Shown here piece after piece: positions 17,971-27,662 of a stretch of DNA of 64,000 nt (the stretch's first letter is position 1; the number at the start of each line of letters is the position of its first letter). The notes beneath the pieces were generated by a model. That model was not told the DNA's origin. It searched no databases and was given only the letters and a program-made list of their open reading frames with translations. The DNA is taken from positions 1-64,000 of the forward strand of contig JASJEA010000001.1 of NCBI GenBank assembly GCA_030064935.1. Direction: 5' to 3'. The position numbers and the translations under genes were made by a program. This DNA comes from Crocosphaera sp. Lineage in GTDB: Bacteria; Cyanobacteriota; Cyanobacteriia; Cyanobacteriales; Microcystaceae.

Positions 17971-18951
17971 CTAATTTTTTATGCTCTCAAATAATTGTCC
18001 ATTTTCCCGCTTTAAATATTCTTCTGCTACTCTTCTATTAGAATCTTCAAATGCTTGCATTAATTGTATTTTTTCTTTAGCTGAAATTAGTTGATCTTGA
18101 AGTATGAAATTAGGAATAGATGAAACTATCTTTGAACTTTTTTGACTAGGATTTAACAATCTATGTAAATAGATTTTTTGGCACTCTTGAGGTGTTTTCT
18201 TAAATAATTCTCTAGCTAATTTATTTAATAAACAGATAACTTGAATTTGTTTAGCATTGGGACTTACATTAACATCTTGAGGAATCTCTAATTCTTCATA
18301 AACTGAATTTAATTGAATACATTTTAAAAAGTCATAGTATATTCCCTGGATAAGCTGGGATTTTTCAAATGGTCTAACAATAATATTTTCTGCACCAAAA
18401 ACATTTTTCCAAGGCTCTAGTAATTTATAATAGTCTCCCCATCCTAACTGTTTTCTTCTATGAATAAAATTTTTAATGTTATCCCATTCAAATGCTGCTT
18501 TTACTGCTTGACTATAAATGGAGAGAAAATAAGCATCTTGTCTTCTCAAATAAACAATGATTTTTACATCATAATTTTTTAAATATTGTTTGATTTTTCC
18601 AATTTTACTAGCATCATTATAAGTCAAACAGGTTGCTAAGAATTCTGAACTAAGGATAACATTGCGACCAGAGAAAGCAGCAATCTCTTCTAATAAAGAA
18701 TTCCAATCTCCTGAGCGTTGATTATACTTTTGTCGATAATTTTCATTGTGTTCTTTTAAAAGGTCAAAAACTAAATTATGATGGTCGATAATACCATTAT
18801 TAATCTTCTTTTCTTGGATTTTTTTTCGACTACCAGACAAAGGGTAAAGAAAGCCTTTTTTATAAAGTTTTTCTCGATTAATTGTTAAAAATTTTTGTAA
18901 AGAAGTTGTTGCTGTCTTATGAGTTCCAATATGTATGTATATGGTAGTCAT
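17971..18951 (-). CDS. Sulfotransferase-like P-loop protein
   Basis: The 326-residue protein begins with a PAPS-binding-like P-loop (HIGTHKTATTSLQKFL) and continues with LSSEFLATC and VYLRRQDAYFLSIYSQAVK, the second PAPS segment with an Arg-Ser-type region. This is typical of bacterial sulfotransferase-like families found near glycan genes. It would transfer sulfate from PAPS to a sugar or other acceptor in the cytosol. The acceptor is unknown. The gene is strongly AT-rich, more so than its neighbours, and the flanks have no partner genes, so recent transfer is possible. Confidence 0.72.
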   Translation of the reverse strand: MTTIYIHIGTHKTATTSLQKFLTINREKLYKKGFLYPLSGSRKKIQEKKINNGIIDHHNLVFDLLKEHNENYRQKYNQRSGDWNSLLEEIAAFSGRNVILSSEFLATCLTYNDASKIGKIKQYLKNYDVKIIVYLRRQDAYFLSIYSQAVKAAFEWDNIKNFIHRRKQLGWGDYYKLLEPWKNVFGAENIIVRPFEKSQLIQGIYYDFLKCIQLNSVYEELEIPQDVNVSPNAKQIQVICLLNKLARELFKKTPQECQKIYLHRLLNPSQKSSKIVSSIPNFILQDQLISAKEKIQLMQAFEDSNRRVAEEYLKRENGQLFESIKN

Positions 18952-19116
18952 TTGTTTCTATTTTCTTAGTGAGGAAAAAGGATTTTATTAGTTACAGGAT
19001 TAGATGGAAGATCGATGTATAATCGAATGGATAATATCTAAAGTGTAACAGAATTTTACATAGACTCCTAAAAATATAAAAATCTGTACCTCACAAGTAT
19101 GAGAATTGCTATATTG

Positions 19117-19605
19117 TTAGATATTGTTTCTTAAACCACATAAGCCCGCATAGGCAATAGCGATCGCATCTACACTATCATCGATGGGTAACTGTTCTAA
19201 ATTAAACAATGTGGTGATCATTTGGGCGACTTCTTTTTTGTTAGCTTTGCCATCGCCCAGATGACATTTCCAACTGGCTTGATGGAGAAAAATGGGCTCA
19301 ATTTGACTATGTTGATAACAAACTAAATTGATGACTCCTAACGCTTGCATAACGCCTCCTGCCGCTTTAATGGTGCGGTTAAAAAAGGGCATTTCTATGG
19401 CAATCCCTTGGGGGTTAAATTCTGTTAGTAATTCCTTTAAGTCTTGTTTGATTTCTAAGAGTCTTTGGGGAGTCGATAATTGTTTATTGGTTTCAATTGT
19501 TCCATAATCAATAATCAAGGGAAGTTTTGTCCCATCGTTTTGTAATACTGCCCAGCCAATTATGGCGATTCCTGGATCAATTCCTAACCAAGTTTCTTGA
19601 GACAT
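19117..19605 (-). CDS. ruvC: Crossover junction endodeoxyribonuclease RuvC
   Basis: This 162-residue RNase H-fold nuclease resolves Holliday junctions together with RuvAB. Acidic catalytic residues are visible: Asp10 in LGIDPG, Glu71 in IAIEMP, and Asp143/Asp146 in the IDDSVDAIAIA motif. Length is typical of RuvC. The ruvAB genes are not in the window, but recO lies at 35863. Confidence 0.93.
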   Translation of the reverse strand: MSQETWLGIDPGIAIIGWAVLQNDGTKLPLIIDYGTIETNKQLSTPQRLLEIKQDLKELLTEFNPQGIAIEMPFFNRTIKAAGGVMQALGVINLVCYQHSQIEPIFLHQASWKCHLGDGKANKKEVAQMITTLFNLEQLPIDDSVDAIAIAYAGLCGLRNNI

Positions 19606-19728
19606 TTTTTATCAATTTAAACTTTAATAGATAAGATACTAAGTACAAAATGTAGAAGCAGTATTTGAGTTAGAAAAAGTGTAACAAAACCATTTCCTCT
19701 ATCACAGTTCAGAAGTCTAGATTACTAT

Positions 19729-20292
19729 TTAGATATTATTAGGCATATTTTTCATAAATTCTAGCCCCGTAAAAATAGCAGAAATTGTACCAGCGACACA
19801 AATTTCTCCTGTTATAATTTTACCCATAATCTCTTTAATGGGAATCAAGACAACTTCAATCTCTTCAGTTATATCTAAGTTAATTGTGCCTGTATTTTTA
19901 ACATCTAATCCTAAGAAAATATGAATTTTGTTATCATCTTTAACTGGATTATCGTAGATAGTTTTCATAAAGATTAATTGTTGAGCAATATAGCCAGTTT
20001 CTTCTTCTAATTCTCGTTTTGCTGCCGTTACACTATCTTCTTTTTTCGGATCAAAGGCTCCTGCCGGAAGTTCTAATAAAATTTCTTGAACCCCATGACG
20101 ATATTGACGAACAAAAACAATTTCTTGATTCGGTGTAACCGGCAATATTAAAGCAATTTCAGGACGGAGGTTAACAAAATAGTCATCAATAATGATGCCG
20201 TTGGGAAGCTTGACTTGATCTTGTCGAACGCAACACCATTGATTATTAATCACCAACTTAGATTGTAGAATTTGCCATTTTTGAATTGTCAT
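19729..20292 (-). CDS. NUDIX hydrolase (ADP-ribose pyrophosphatase type)
   Basis: The 187-residue protein carries the Nudix box with GAFDPKKE followed by REL-EEETGY. The glycine-to-glutamate spacing is one residue longer than the canonical Gx5E. The N-terminal part (VRQDQVKLPNGIIIDDYFV, then IVFVRQYRHGV) is like ADP-ribose pyrophosphatases, which cleave nucleoside diphosphate derivatives with Mg2+ in the cytosol. The substrate is inferred from this similarity only. It lies 123 bp upstream of ruvC on the same strand. Confidence 0.88.
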   Translation of the reverse strand: MTIQKWQILQSKLVINNQWCCVRQDQVKLPNGIIIDDYFVNLRPEIALILPVTPNQEIVFVRQYRHGVQEILLELPAGAFDPKKEDSVTAAKRELEEETGYIAQQLIFMKTIYDNPVKDDNKIHIFLGLDVKNTGTINLDITEEIEVVLIPIKEIMGKIITGEICVAGTISAIFTGLEFMKNMPNNI

Positions 20293-20504
20293 ATTCTTTT
20301 TCTTTTTCTCGGTTATTTTTTAAAAAAGGGAAAACTCTGGATTGCCAAGCTATGCTTTAGAATAAGAGGCTAAGGAGTATAATTTGCGTCTCGTCTCAAA
20401 GACAGAAGATGTAAAACTTATTCTTAGGAGAGGGGAGAGCAGTAAACCTCAAGCCCTGCACAATCACTCAAATGGATTAGTATATTTATTTTAATTTTCC
20501 ACTC

Positions 20505-20675
20505 ATGTCTAAAAAATTTCCGAATTGGGTATTAGCTTTATTTTTAATTTCGACAACAACTTTAACCACTCAATATTTTCCTATAGCAATGATGGGTTTA
20601 ACTGTTTTCAGTTTAGCTTATTTAACTAAAGGAATCAGAAAAAATAAAGATAACAGGAGGGTGAATGAAGAATGA
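20505..20675 (+). CDS. Small membrane protein, 56 residues
   Basis: This short frame encodes MSKKFPNWVLALFL and continues with a Thr-rich break and a second hydrophobic segment (FPIAMMGLTVFSLAYLT). It ends in a basic, polar tail (GIRKNKDNRR). Two membrane helices or one hairpin are likely. No family is recognised. Codon use looks like that of neighbours. The ribosome-binding site is weak. Confidence 0.45.
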   Translation: MSKKFPNWVLALFLISTTTLTTQYFPIAMMGLTVFSLAYLTKGIRKNKDNRRVNEE

Positions 20676-20727
20676 AGAAACATTGAACTATAAGAAAATT
20701 TGCAGACACCTGACTTAAATCACAATT

Positions 20728-20780
20728 CTCAAGCCCTCACTCTCTCCGTAAGAAAATCATAACTCCGAACTCAAGTTGGG
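20728..20780. repeat. Degenerate copy of the A-family repeat
   Basis: The segment TCTCAAGCCCTCACTCTCTC followed by AAAATCATAACTCCGAACTC matches the inner and right-end part of the A-family element seen at 32476-32591 and 36860-36968. The left terminal repeat is not recognisable. It lies in the gap upstream of the DUF2605 gene. Confidence 0.45.
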
Positions 20781-20858
20781 GAGAGTCATGGAGATTTTTT
20801 GTAAAGAAATGTAAAAGGCGTTAAGATTGGAGTTATAGATAAAAATCAAAATTTTAGT

Positions 20859-21194
20859 ATGATGTCCCCTAATAAGCCCACCGAGCAAGAACTACTCGAA
20901 ACCATTCTCGAACCTTTATTAGAAGATTTTCAATACTGGTTTTCTCGCGCCCGTCATTTATTAGAATCAGAACGGATAACTTTTTTATCCGTTGAAGAAC
21001 AAAGCGATCTCTTAGAGCGGGTAAAACAAAATGAACAAGAAGTGCGAACCGCTAAAATCATCTTTCAAGCGATGGGAAAACAAGCGGGGATCGATACTAG
21101 AGCATTAGTGCCTTGGCATAAGTTAGTGGCTGAATGTTGGCAAGTGTCCATGAAATGGCGATCACATAAACAAGAAAATACCCCTACAGCCTAA
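20859..21194 (+). CDS. DUF2605 family protein
   Basis: This 111-residue helical protein matches the cyanobacterial DUF2605 pattern: ELLETILEPLLEDFQYWFSRA near the start, FLSVEEQSDLLERV in the middle, and HKLVAECWQV near the end. There is no signal peptide. Function is unknown. It is followed by a hairpin (21201-21229) and the DUF2973 gene, a neighbour pair that I recall as conserved in cyanobacteria. Confidence 0.75.
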   Translation: MMSPNKPTEQELLETILEPLLEDFQYWFSRARHLLESERITFLSVEEQSDLLERVKQNEQEVRTAKIIFQAMGKQAGIDTRALVPWHKLVAECWQVSMKWRSHKQENTPTA

Positions 21195-21200
21195 TTAACT

Positions 21201-21229
21201 AGGGGTTGTTAATTGATGCAACAATCCCT
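21201..21229 (+). terminator. Hairpin between DUF2605 and DUF2973 genes
   Basis: AGGGGTTGTT and AACAATCCCT form an imperfect 9-10-bp stem with a 9-nt loop, 6 bp after the DUF2605 stop. It may attenuate or end transcription before the downstream gene. No long T-run follows. Confidence 0.5.
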
Positions 21230-21349
21230 CTTCTAATCAACAATTATTGGTAAGCTAGTTAGAGATAATCTTAAGAAAAGCTTACGTTGCTCAAAATATT
21301 TTTTTTACAACACCTGGGAAAACCGGATGTTTTATCGGAGGACTTCAAA

Positions 21350-21670
21350 ATGTTACATTTAATTTACATCGTTGCTTTTACCATTATTGCCTTTCTGGCG
21401 GTTAGTAATCTCATTCGCAGTTTAATTACGGTAAGTATGGACTCTCAACGTCGTTATCCTGAGAGAGGTAATAGTGGACAGTCTGCCAAAGGGAAAAAAT
21501 GGAAAAATAGTCAAAAAACCATCCATCCTGAATTACTAGATGATCGAGGCAAACCCATTAATGAACCCTTGTTGGTCATGCGTTCTGTAAGCGTTGAAGA
21601 TGCTAGACAACAACTCGATGCCATCTACAATGCTTCTCCTAGTCCTAAACAGGAGACAGAGGAGGAATAA
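21350..21670 (+). CDS. DUF2973 family membrane protein
   Basis: The 106-residue protein begins MLHLIYIVAFTIIAFLAVSN, a single N-terminal membrane helix. A basic linker and a conserved cytosolic part follow (HPELLDDRGKPINEPLLVM). The ATG at 21350 is chosen because CGGAGGACTT lies just upstream; the longer frame from 21287 has no such site. This pairs with DUF2605 in cyanobacterial genomes. Function is unknown. Confidence 0.75.
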   Translation: MLHLIYIVAFTIIAFLAVSNLIRSLITVSMDSQRRYPERGNSGQSAKGKKWKNSQKTIHPELLDDRGKPINEPLLVMRSVSVEDARQQLDAIYNASPSPKQETEEE

Positions 21671-21754
21671 GTTACACCCTGGGCCCCATCCCTCGATTTT
21701 CCTTGCTCAATCGGGGATTACTCGCCGGGATTGGCCGAATAATTATGATGACCG

Positions 21755-21850
21755 AAAACAATGGTTTCAATCCCCCTCTTTCAAGGGGATGAAAAGAAAA
21801 ATCTTCCTTGTTTCAACCCTCCAACTTAAGGTGGAGATGATTTGCTCATT
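21755..21850. repeat. Copy of dispersed repeat family B
   Basis: The segment contains TTTCAATCCCCCTCTTTCAA, GGGGATGAAAAG, TCTTCCTTGTTTCAACCCTC and CAACTTAAGGTGGAG. The same ordered blocks appear at 61945-62110, inverted at 38960-39085, and in shortened forms at 51540-51645 and 32455-32640. It is a non-coding repeat lying between convergent genes. Confidence 0.5.
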
Positions 21851-21865
21851 ATAAATTATAATTGA

Positions 21866-22921
21866 CTATTTTTCCAAGGCTAATTGGATCAATTGATCGA
21901 CTAAAGTTTCAAAATCTATCCCTGTAGCTGTCCAGAGTTGAGGATACATACTAAACTGAGTAAAACCAGGCAAAGTGTTAATTTCATTAAGATAAATATC
22001 TTGGCTTTCTTCCACATAGAAAAAGTCTACCCTAGCTAAGCCAGCAGCATCAACGGTTTTAAAGGCTTTAATGGCTAGTTCTTGAATTTTCGTAATAATG
22101 TTTTGGGGGAGATTTGCAGGGATGTGAATTTGTGAACGGCCTTCGCTATATTTAGTCTCGTAATCATAGAAATCACTGTCAAAGGTTACCTCTCCTAACA
22201 CAGATGCTTGAGGATTATCATTCCCTAAAACAGCACATTCCAACTCTCTCGCGTTGACTCCTGCTTCGATAACAATGCGTCTATCATAACTGGCTGCACT
22301 ATCTAAAGCAATTTCTAGTTCAGAATGGGATCTAACTTTAGCAATGCCCACCGATGAACCTAAGTTAGCTGGTTTGACAAAGCAAGGATACCCTAATTCT
22401 GCTTCAATGTCGTCACAGAGTTTAGGGAAAATACAAGGGTTTGACCAAACTTGCGATCGCTCAACGGCTACATACTTCACTTGGGGGAGCCCCGCTTCAG
22501 CAAAGGCCATTTTCATAGCGATTTTATCCATACCCACAGCCGATCCTAACACCCCACTACCCACAAAGGGAACCTGCATTAAGGTCAATAAACCTTGAAT
22601 CGTTCCATCTTCTCCATTGGGACCATGCAGTACAGGAAACCAGACATCGATATCTTGCACTTGGGGCGGAAACTGCCATAATTGCGATCGCTTAACATCT
22701 TCTGTGGAGAGAGGGGTTCTTGTTTCTAAAACCTGTTGCGCAGTTTCTCCAGCTATCCAGACACCATTTTTGTCAATATAGACGGGTAAAATATCGTATT
22801 TATGCTCATTGTTTCCTATCTGCAATCCTTGGGCAATAGCTTTGGCGGAGTTAATGGAAACGTCGTGTTCTCCAGATCGGCCCCCAAACAATAATCCTAC
22901 CCTTATTTTAGCCATTGTCAC
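21866..22921 (-). CDS. ddl: D-alanine--D-alanine ligase
   Basis: The 351-residue ATP-grasp enzyme joins two D-alanines for peptidoglycan precursors. Motifs: [20 protein letters not shown] at the start, [16 protein letters not shown], the ATP-binding [14 protein letters not shown], the metal-binding [12 protein letters not shown], and the terminal MYPQLW segment. A second ATG two codons later is an alternative start. Length is usual. It is convergent with the DUF2973 gene. Confidence 0.96.
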   Translation of the reverse strand: MTMAKIRVGLLFGGRSGEHDVSINSAKAIAQGLQIGNNEHKYDILPVYIDKNGVWIAGETAQQVLETRTPLSTEDVKRSQLWQFPPQVQDIDVWFPVLHGPNGEDGTIQGLLTLMQVPFVGSGVLGSAVGMDKIAMKMAFAEAGLPQVKYVAVERSQVWSNPCIFPKLCDDIEAELGYPCFVKPANLGSSVGIAKVRSHSELEIALDSAASYDRRIVIEAGVNARELECAVLGNDNPQASVLGEVTFDSDFYDYETKYSEGRSQIHIPANLPQNIITKIQELAIKAFKTVDAAGLARVDFFYVEESQDIYLNEINTLPGFTQFSMYPQLWTATGIDFETLVDQLIQLALEK

Positions 22922-23027
22922 TACTCCCGTGCTTTTCTCGTTAATTATGGTTATAATTGACCCTTGTTATGAGCTTGACGTTCCCTTAATTTAATTTACT
23001 TTAATAATAACCCTTAAAGTTTCTCTT

Positions 23028-24965
23028 ATGTTATCTCCTAAAATTGCCCCGTTTGGTTCTTGGAAATCTCCTATTACTTCTGATTTAATTGTTGCCCAAA
23101 GTATTAAATTGGGTGGCGTTGTTTTTGATAAGGATGATATTTATTGGTTAGAAGGAAGACCACAAGAAGGAGGACGAAATGTATTAATTAAACGTACTTC
23201 AGATGAGGAAATTAGCGAAATTACGCCTTCTTCTGTTAATATTCGGAGTCGAGTACATGAGTATGGAGGCGGTTCTTTTTTGGTCGTTGATGGAGTTGTC
23301 TATTTTGTTAATTATCAAGATCAAAGGATTTATCAACAATTACCCAATCAAGATCCTGAGCCTTTAACACCTGAAAATAAATATCGTTATGCGGATTTTA
23401 TTTTAGATAAGGAAAAAAATCGCTTAATTAGTATTTGTGAAGATCATACTCAACCTGATCAAGAATGTCAAAACAGGATAATTTCTATTGATGTTAATAC
23501 AGGAGAGATTAAAACTCTTGTTTCAGGGGATGATTTTTACTCTTCTCCTCGTTTAAGCCCTGACGGAAAACAACTAGCATGGATTAGCTGGAATCATCCT
23601 CATATGCCTTGGGAAGCGACAAAATTATGGTTAGGTAATATTCAGGAAGATGGGACTTTAGAAGGTATAGAATGGATTGCAGGGGACCAAGATGAAGCTG
23701 TTAGTGAGCCAAAATGGTCACCAGATGGTCAATTATATTATGTTAGTGATCAATCAGGATGGTCTAATCTTTATTGTTATAAATCCAAGGTAAATAATAT
23801 ACCAATTTTTCCCTTAACGGCTGAGTTTTCTTATCCTCATTGGGTGTTTGGATTATCCACTTATACCTTTGTTTCAGAGCAGCAAATTCTTTGCGCCTTT
23901 AGCCAAGATGGAAGGTGGTATTTAGGGAGTTTAGAAATAGGACATAAACAACTTAGTATTTTGGAAGTTCCCTATAGTAATATTGCTTCTCTTCATAGTT
24001 ATAAAAAACAGCTTGTTTTCCTTGGTTCATCAATAACAAAACCAATGACAGTTATTTATTTAGATTTAAACTTAAGTCAAACAAAAATCATCAAATCTTC
24101 TAGTAATATTGAGCTTGATACAGGCTATATTTCTGAACCAGAATTGATTGAATTTCCAACGGAAAATGGATTAACTGCTTATGGTTGGTATTATCCCCCT
24201 AAGAATAAAGATTATACCTATCCTGATGGAGAATTACCCCCTTTATTGGTTAAAAGTCATGGGGGACCAACAGCGGCAGCATCTCCAAGTCTTAGCTTAA
24301 AAATTCAATATTGGACCAGTCGAGGTTTTGCTTATCTTGATGTTAATTATGGAGGAAGTACAGGGTTTGGAAAAACTTACCGTCAACGATTAGATAAAAA
24401 TTGGGGCATTGTTGATGTTAATGACTGTATTAATGGGGCTACTTATTTAGTAAAAGAGAGAAAAGTAGATGGCGATAGCTTAGCTATTTCTGGGGGAAGT
24501 GCAGGAGGATATACGACTTTAGCAGCGTTAACTTTTAAGGATACATTTAAAGCTGGAGCAAGTTATTATGGGGTTAGTGATTTAGAATCATTGGCAAAAG
24601 ATACCCATAAATTTGAATCCCGTTATCTGGATAATTTAATTGGAAAATATCCTGAAGAAAAAGAAATTTATCAACAGCGATCGCCGATTAATTTTACAGA
24701 AAAGTTAAATTGTCCTGTCATATTTTTCCAAGGATTAGAGGATAAAGTGGTTCCTCCTAACCAAGCTGAAATGATGGTAAACTCTCTTAAAGAAAAAGGA
24801 ATTCCTGTTGCTTATGTCCCTTTTGAAGAAGAACAACATGGTTTTCGTCGGGCTGAAAATATTAAGTATGCTTTAGACAGCGAATTTTATTTTTATTCTC
24901 GTATTTTTAACTTTACCCCCGCCGAAAATTTAGAAACTATTACTATTTTAAATTATGATTCCTAA
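23028..24965 (+). CDS. S9-family serine peptidase (prolyl oligopeptidase type)
   Basis: The 645-residue protein has an N-terminal beta-propeller region (about residues 1-370, repeats such as SPRLSPDGKQLAWISW and EPKWSPDGQLYYVS). A C-terminal alpha/beta-hydrolase domain follows. The nucleophile is Ser491 in GGSAGGYT, and the acid is in FFQGLEDKVVPP. The histidine is in EEQHGFRR. It resembles acylaminoacyl-peptidase / dipeptidyl-peptidase enzymes and would cleave short peptides. No signal peptide is seen, so it is predicted cytosolic. The downstream AI-2E gene overlaps by 11 bp, indicating translational coupling. Confidence 0.9.
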   Translation: MLSPKIAPFGSWKSPITSDLIVAQSIKLGGVVFDKDDIYWLEGRPQEGGRNVLIKRTSDEEISEITPSSVNIRSRVHEYGGGSFLVVDGVVYFVNYQDQRIYQQLPNQDPEPLTPENKYRYADFILDKEKNRLISICEDHTQPDQECQNRIISIDVNTGEIKTLVSGDDFYSSPRLSPDGKQLAWISWNHPHMPWEATKLWLGNIQEDGTLEGIEWIAGDQDEAVSEPKWSPDGQLYYVSDQSGWSNLYCYKSKVNNIPIFPLTAEFSYPHWVFGLSTYTFVSEQQILCAFSQDGRWYLGSLEIGHKQLSILEVPYSNIASLHSYKKQLVFLGSSITKPMTVIYLDLNLSQTKIIKSSSNIELDTGYISEPELIEFPTENGLTAYGWYYPPKNKDYTYPDGELPPLLVKSHGGPTAAASPSLSLKIQYWTSRGFAYLDVNYGGSTGFGKTYRQRLDKNWGIVDVNDCINGATYLVKERKVDGDSLAISGGSAGGYTTLAALTFKDTFKAGASYYGVSDLESLAKDTHKFESRYLDNLIGKYPEEKEIYQQRSPINFTEKLNCPVIFFQGLEDKVVPPNQAEMMVNSLKEKGIPVAYVPFEEEQHGFRRAENIKYALDSEFYFYSRIFNFTPAENLETITILNYDS

Positions 24966-26028
24966 ACAAAAAGTTGCACTTTCTCTTTCTAATTTACTAA
25001 TAATTGGTAGTGCTGCATTTTTACTATTGTTGTTATGGCAACTTAAAGGATTAATTGTTATCCTTATGATTGCTATTGTTATAGCATCTACCCTTAGTCC
25101 TTTAGTAAAAAGTGTTGAAAATATCGGACTCCCTCGTTGGTTTTCTGTTATTTTTGTCTATTTAATGTTGTTATTATTATTGACAGGAATTGGTTTATTA
25201 TTGGGGCCAACAACTATTAACCAATTACAGCTTTTACTAGATAAATTACCAGTATATCTAGAAATTTTAGGAACACAAATACAACAATTTATGACAGAAA
25301 AGGGATTTACAGAACCAGAAATCATTGATTTTCTTAATAAACAATTTAATTTACAATCGATTGTTTCTTGGACATTTAAGTCAAGTCAGCAGTTATTAAT
25401 TGGGGTGAGTGGGCTAACAAGAGGAATTGTAGGAGGAGTCTTAAATGTTCTTTTAGCTATCCTATTATCGGGTTATATGCTATCAGGTTCTCAGAAATTA
25501 ATTAATGGGATTGTTAGCCTATTTCCTCCCCCTTGGGATGAGAAATTAAAAGCACAAGTAGTTCCCGTAAGTCAACGAATGGGGGGCTATATTCAAGGAA
25601 GATTATTAGTCTCTTTTATTTTGGGTTTAGCTGTCAGTTTAGGGCTAAAATTTTTAGGCATTGGCGAGTTTGCTTTAGGGTTAGGAACCATTGCCGGAAT
25701 TACCAATTTAATCCCTTTCTTTGGTCCTGTTTTAGGTTCTATTCCTGCTCTAATTGTGGCTATTGCCCAAGGAGGTTGGCTCTTTCTTTGGGTATTGTTA
25801 TTATTTGTAATTATCCAAAATCTAGAAACATACGTGCTTGATCCTTTGTTAGTGGGTTCCTCAGTCAATGTACCTCCTTTATATCAATTATTAGCAGTTT
25901 TAAGTGGAGTTCAACTGTTAGGAATTTTAGGTGCTTTAATTCTTCCTCCTTGGGTTGCGGGAGCAGGATTATTACTACAAAATCTTTATTTAAACCCTAA
26001 ATTAGCAGCCGAAAAAGATGACAATTAA
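24955..26028 (+). CDS. AI-2E family transporter (UPF0118/PerM type)
   Basis: The 357-residue protein has several hydrophobic helices: two at residues 10-45 and 60-85, and a group at the C-terminus from about 205. The family's central soluble region is LQLLLDKLPVYLEILGTQIQ, and it has the conserved GQLI-like segment GYIQGRLLVSFILG and TNLIPFFGPVLGSIPA. Members were linked to AI-2 export and to ion/H+ exchange; the substrate here is unknown. It overlaps the S9 peptidase at its start, and its stop codon overlaps by 4 bp the stop of the converging porin gene. Confidence 0.9.
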   Translation: MIPKQKVALSLSNLLIIGSAAFLLLLLWQLKGLIVILMIAIVIASTLSPLVKSVENIGLPRWFSVIFVYLMLLLLLTGIGLLLGPTTINQLQLLLDKLPVYLEILGTQIQQFMTEKGFTEPEIIDFLNKQFNLQSIVSWTFKSSQQLLIGVSGLTRGIVGGVLNVLLAILLSGYMLSGSQKLINGIVSLFPPPWDEKLKAQVVPVSQRMGGYIQGRLLVSFILGLAVSLGLKFLGIGEFALGLGTIAGITNLIPFFGPVLGSIPALIVAIAQGGWLFLWVLLLFVIIQNLETYVLDPLLVGSSVNVPPLYQLLAVLSGVQLLGILGALILPPWVAGAGLLLQNLYLNPKLAAEKDDN

Positions 26029-27662
26029 AAATTAAATCCTGTGCGAATATGTCCCACCCATTGAGTATCATTGAAGCTATTATGTTCAGGGTTAATAATT
26101 GCCCAAAAACCAGGAGTAATATTAATATTATCATTCACAGGAATGCGATAAAACGCCTCAATATGATAGGTTGTATCTTGCCCTCTTCCTAATAGTTGAG
26201 GACTTCTAACATTACTAGCAGTTACCTTGGGAGGAATACCAATTAAAATCCCTGGTAAATGATTTTCTCCCGTCAAATCAGGAAAGGTTAAACCTATTGC
26301 ACCATAAGCAATACTCGCATGGTTTCCCCGATTAACAAAGGTAGGAATAAAGTCGCCAATACCATTAGAAATATTGCTAACAGCCGAACTTTGAGCGACA
26401 GAATTAACATAACCACCCCAGCCATGAATTTGTAGATTAGGAGTGATTTTATAATACCCTTGTAAGGTATAAAAATCCCCTGATGTCGCAATATTATTGC
26501 CAAAAGGTTGTATGGCTAAAAGACTACCCGTTCCCCCCATTAAATCAGTTCTACCTGCGGGAAAATAAGAACGAGAATAAGCAAATCCGACTTTTCCTTT
26601 TTCTAAGTTCAAAGCCAATTGACCAATGGTATGATAAGTCCCATTAAACAATCCTTTTCCCTGTTGTGGATCATTGGGATCTCCTCCTACATAAGCCAGG
26701 GATAATTTGAGGTTTTCAGTAATATCCCAATTGATACCACCACCGCCACCACCACGACGATAAACAGGGCTATATTCCCCAAACAAAGAAGGAATACCTC
26801 TGCTTTCATCATCAATAGTGGGTGGGGTTAAAGTTGATACTAAATCGATGTAACCAATACCAACTGTTCCCACGGTTAAAGTAACATTTGAAGCCAAAGG
26901 AGTACGATACCAAAGATGAGGAATTTGTACATCACTTTCGCCGAAGTTTGGTGAGCCAGAATTATTATCATAACTGAGTCGCGTCATATTGGTTCCAGTG
27001 GTGAGATTCTGGGGCCGAAAGGTATTAATTTCAAAACGAGTTCTTAGGATATCTTTTCCCGTAAAGCTGGTTTCTTGATTGAGACGAATACGATAGGCCA
27101 TTCTCATTTGTGACTCATCTTTATCCTCTCCAATTTTATCGCCAAACGCTTCATCAATTGACCAAATTACTTGGGCAAAAAGTTTACTGGTAGTGGAAAA
27201 TTGATGGTTTTCTAGGAAAGAAACTCTTGTTTCTAAATTATTAACCCTTGCTCCCAAAGCTGTTAACTCTGATTCAAATTCCTGAGAGAGTCTTTTGATT
27301 TTTTCTATGTCTTCTCTCAAGACAGCCGTATTTTCTTGCATTAAGGTTTCAAGAGTATTAAGACAAGCATTTAATCCTGCGGCAAATTGATCACGGCTTA
27401 AGGTACTATTGCCTCTATAAGTTAGATCAGGAGCTCCCTTTAAACAATCATATCTTTGTACTAAACTTCGCAAAGCTTCATAAGCCCAATCTGTCGGATT
27501 AACATCTTTTAAAGCAGATACAGAATTAACTTGAGAAAATGCTTGATCTGAACTTGAAAAAGTTCTATGAAACTGTTTTAAATTGAGGGCTCTATTTTTG
27601 ATATTTTGTCGTGCTGTTGTTATGGGGTTAGTTTGAGCTAATGTGGGCGTATTCAGAGTCAA
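26025..27662 (-). CDS. SLH-OprB iron-uptake porin, apparently lacking its signal-peptide start
   Basis: This outer-membrane porin of the cyanobacterial SLH family has 545 codons from a TTG. An SLH domain lies at about residues 50-115 (LKDVNPTDWAYEALRSLVQR, TYRGNSTLSRDQFAAGLNAC). A coiled coil follows (DIEKIKRLSQEFESELTALG), then the OprB-type barrel ending in HIRTGFNF. The visible start has no signal peptide. Upstream in frame lie codons for KFFAKLLLKNSLVLGLLL leading into TPTLAQ, a perfect signal-peptide pattern, but a TAA (27714-27716) separates it from the only ATG (27731). A paralogue is at 37017. Confidence 0.85.
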   Translation of the reverse strand: MTLNTPTLAQTNPITTARQNIKNRALNLKQFHRTFSSSDQAFSQVNSVSALKDVNPTDWAYEALRSLVQRYDCLKGAPDLTYRGNSTLSRDQFAAGLNACLNTLETLMQENTAVLREDIEKIKRLSQEFESELTALGARVNNLETRVSFLENHQFSTTSKLFAQVIWSIDEAFGDKIGEDKDESQMRMAYRIRLNQETSFTGKDILRTRFEINTFRPQNLTTGTNMTRLSYDNNSGSPNFGESDVQIPHLWYRTPLASNVTLTVGTVGIGYIDLVSTLTPPTIDDESRGIPSLFGEYSPVYRRGGGGGGINWDITENLKLSLAYVGGDPNDPQQGKGLFNGTYHTIGQLALNLEKGKVGFAYSRSYFPAGRTDLMGGTGSLLAIQPFGNNIATSGDFYTLQGYYKITPNLQIHGWGGYVNSVAQSSAVSNISNGIGDFIPTFVNRGNHASIAYGAIGLTFPDLTGENHLPGILIGIPPKVTASNVRSPQLLGRGQDTTYHIEAFYRIPVNDNINITPGFWAIINPEHNSFNDTQWVGHIRTGFNF

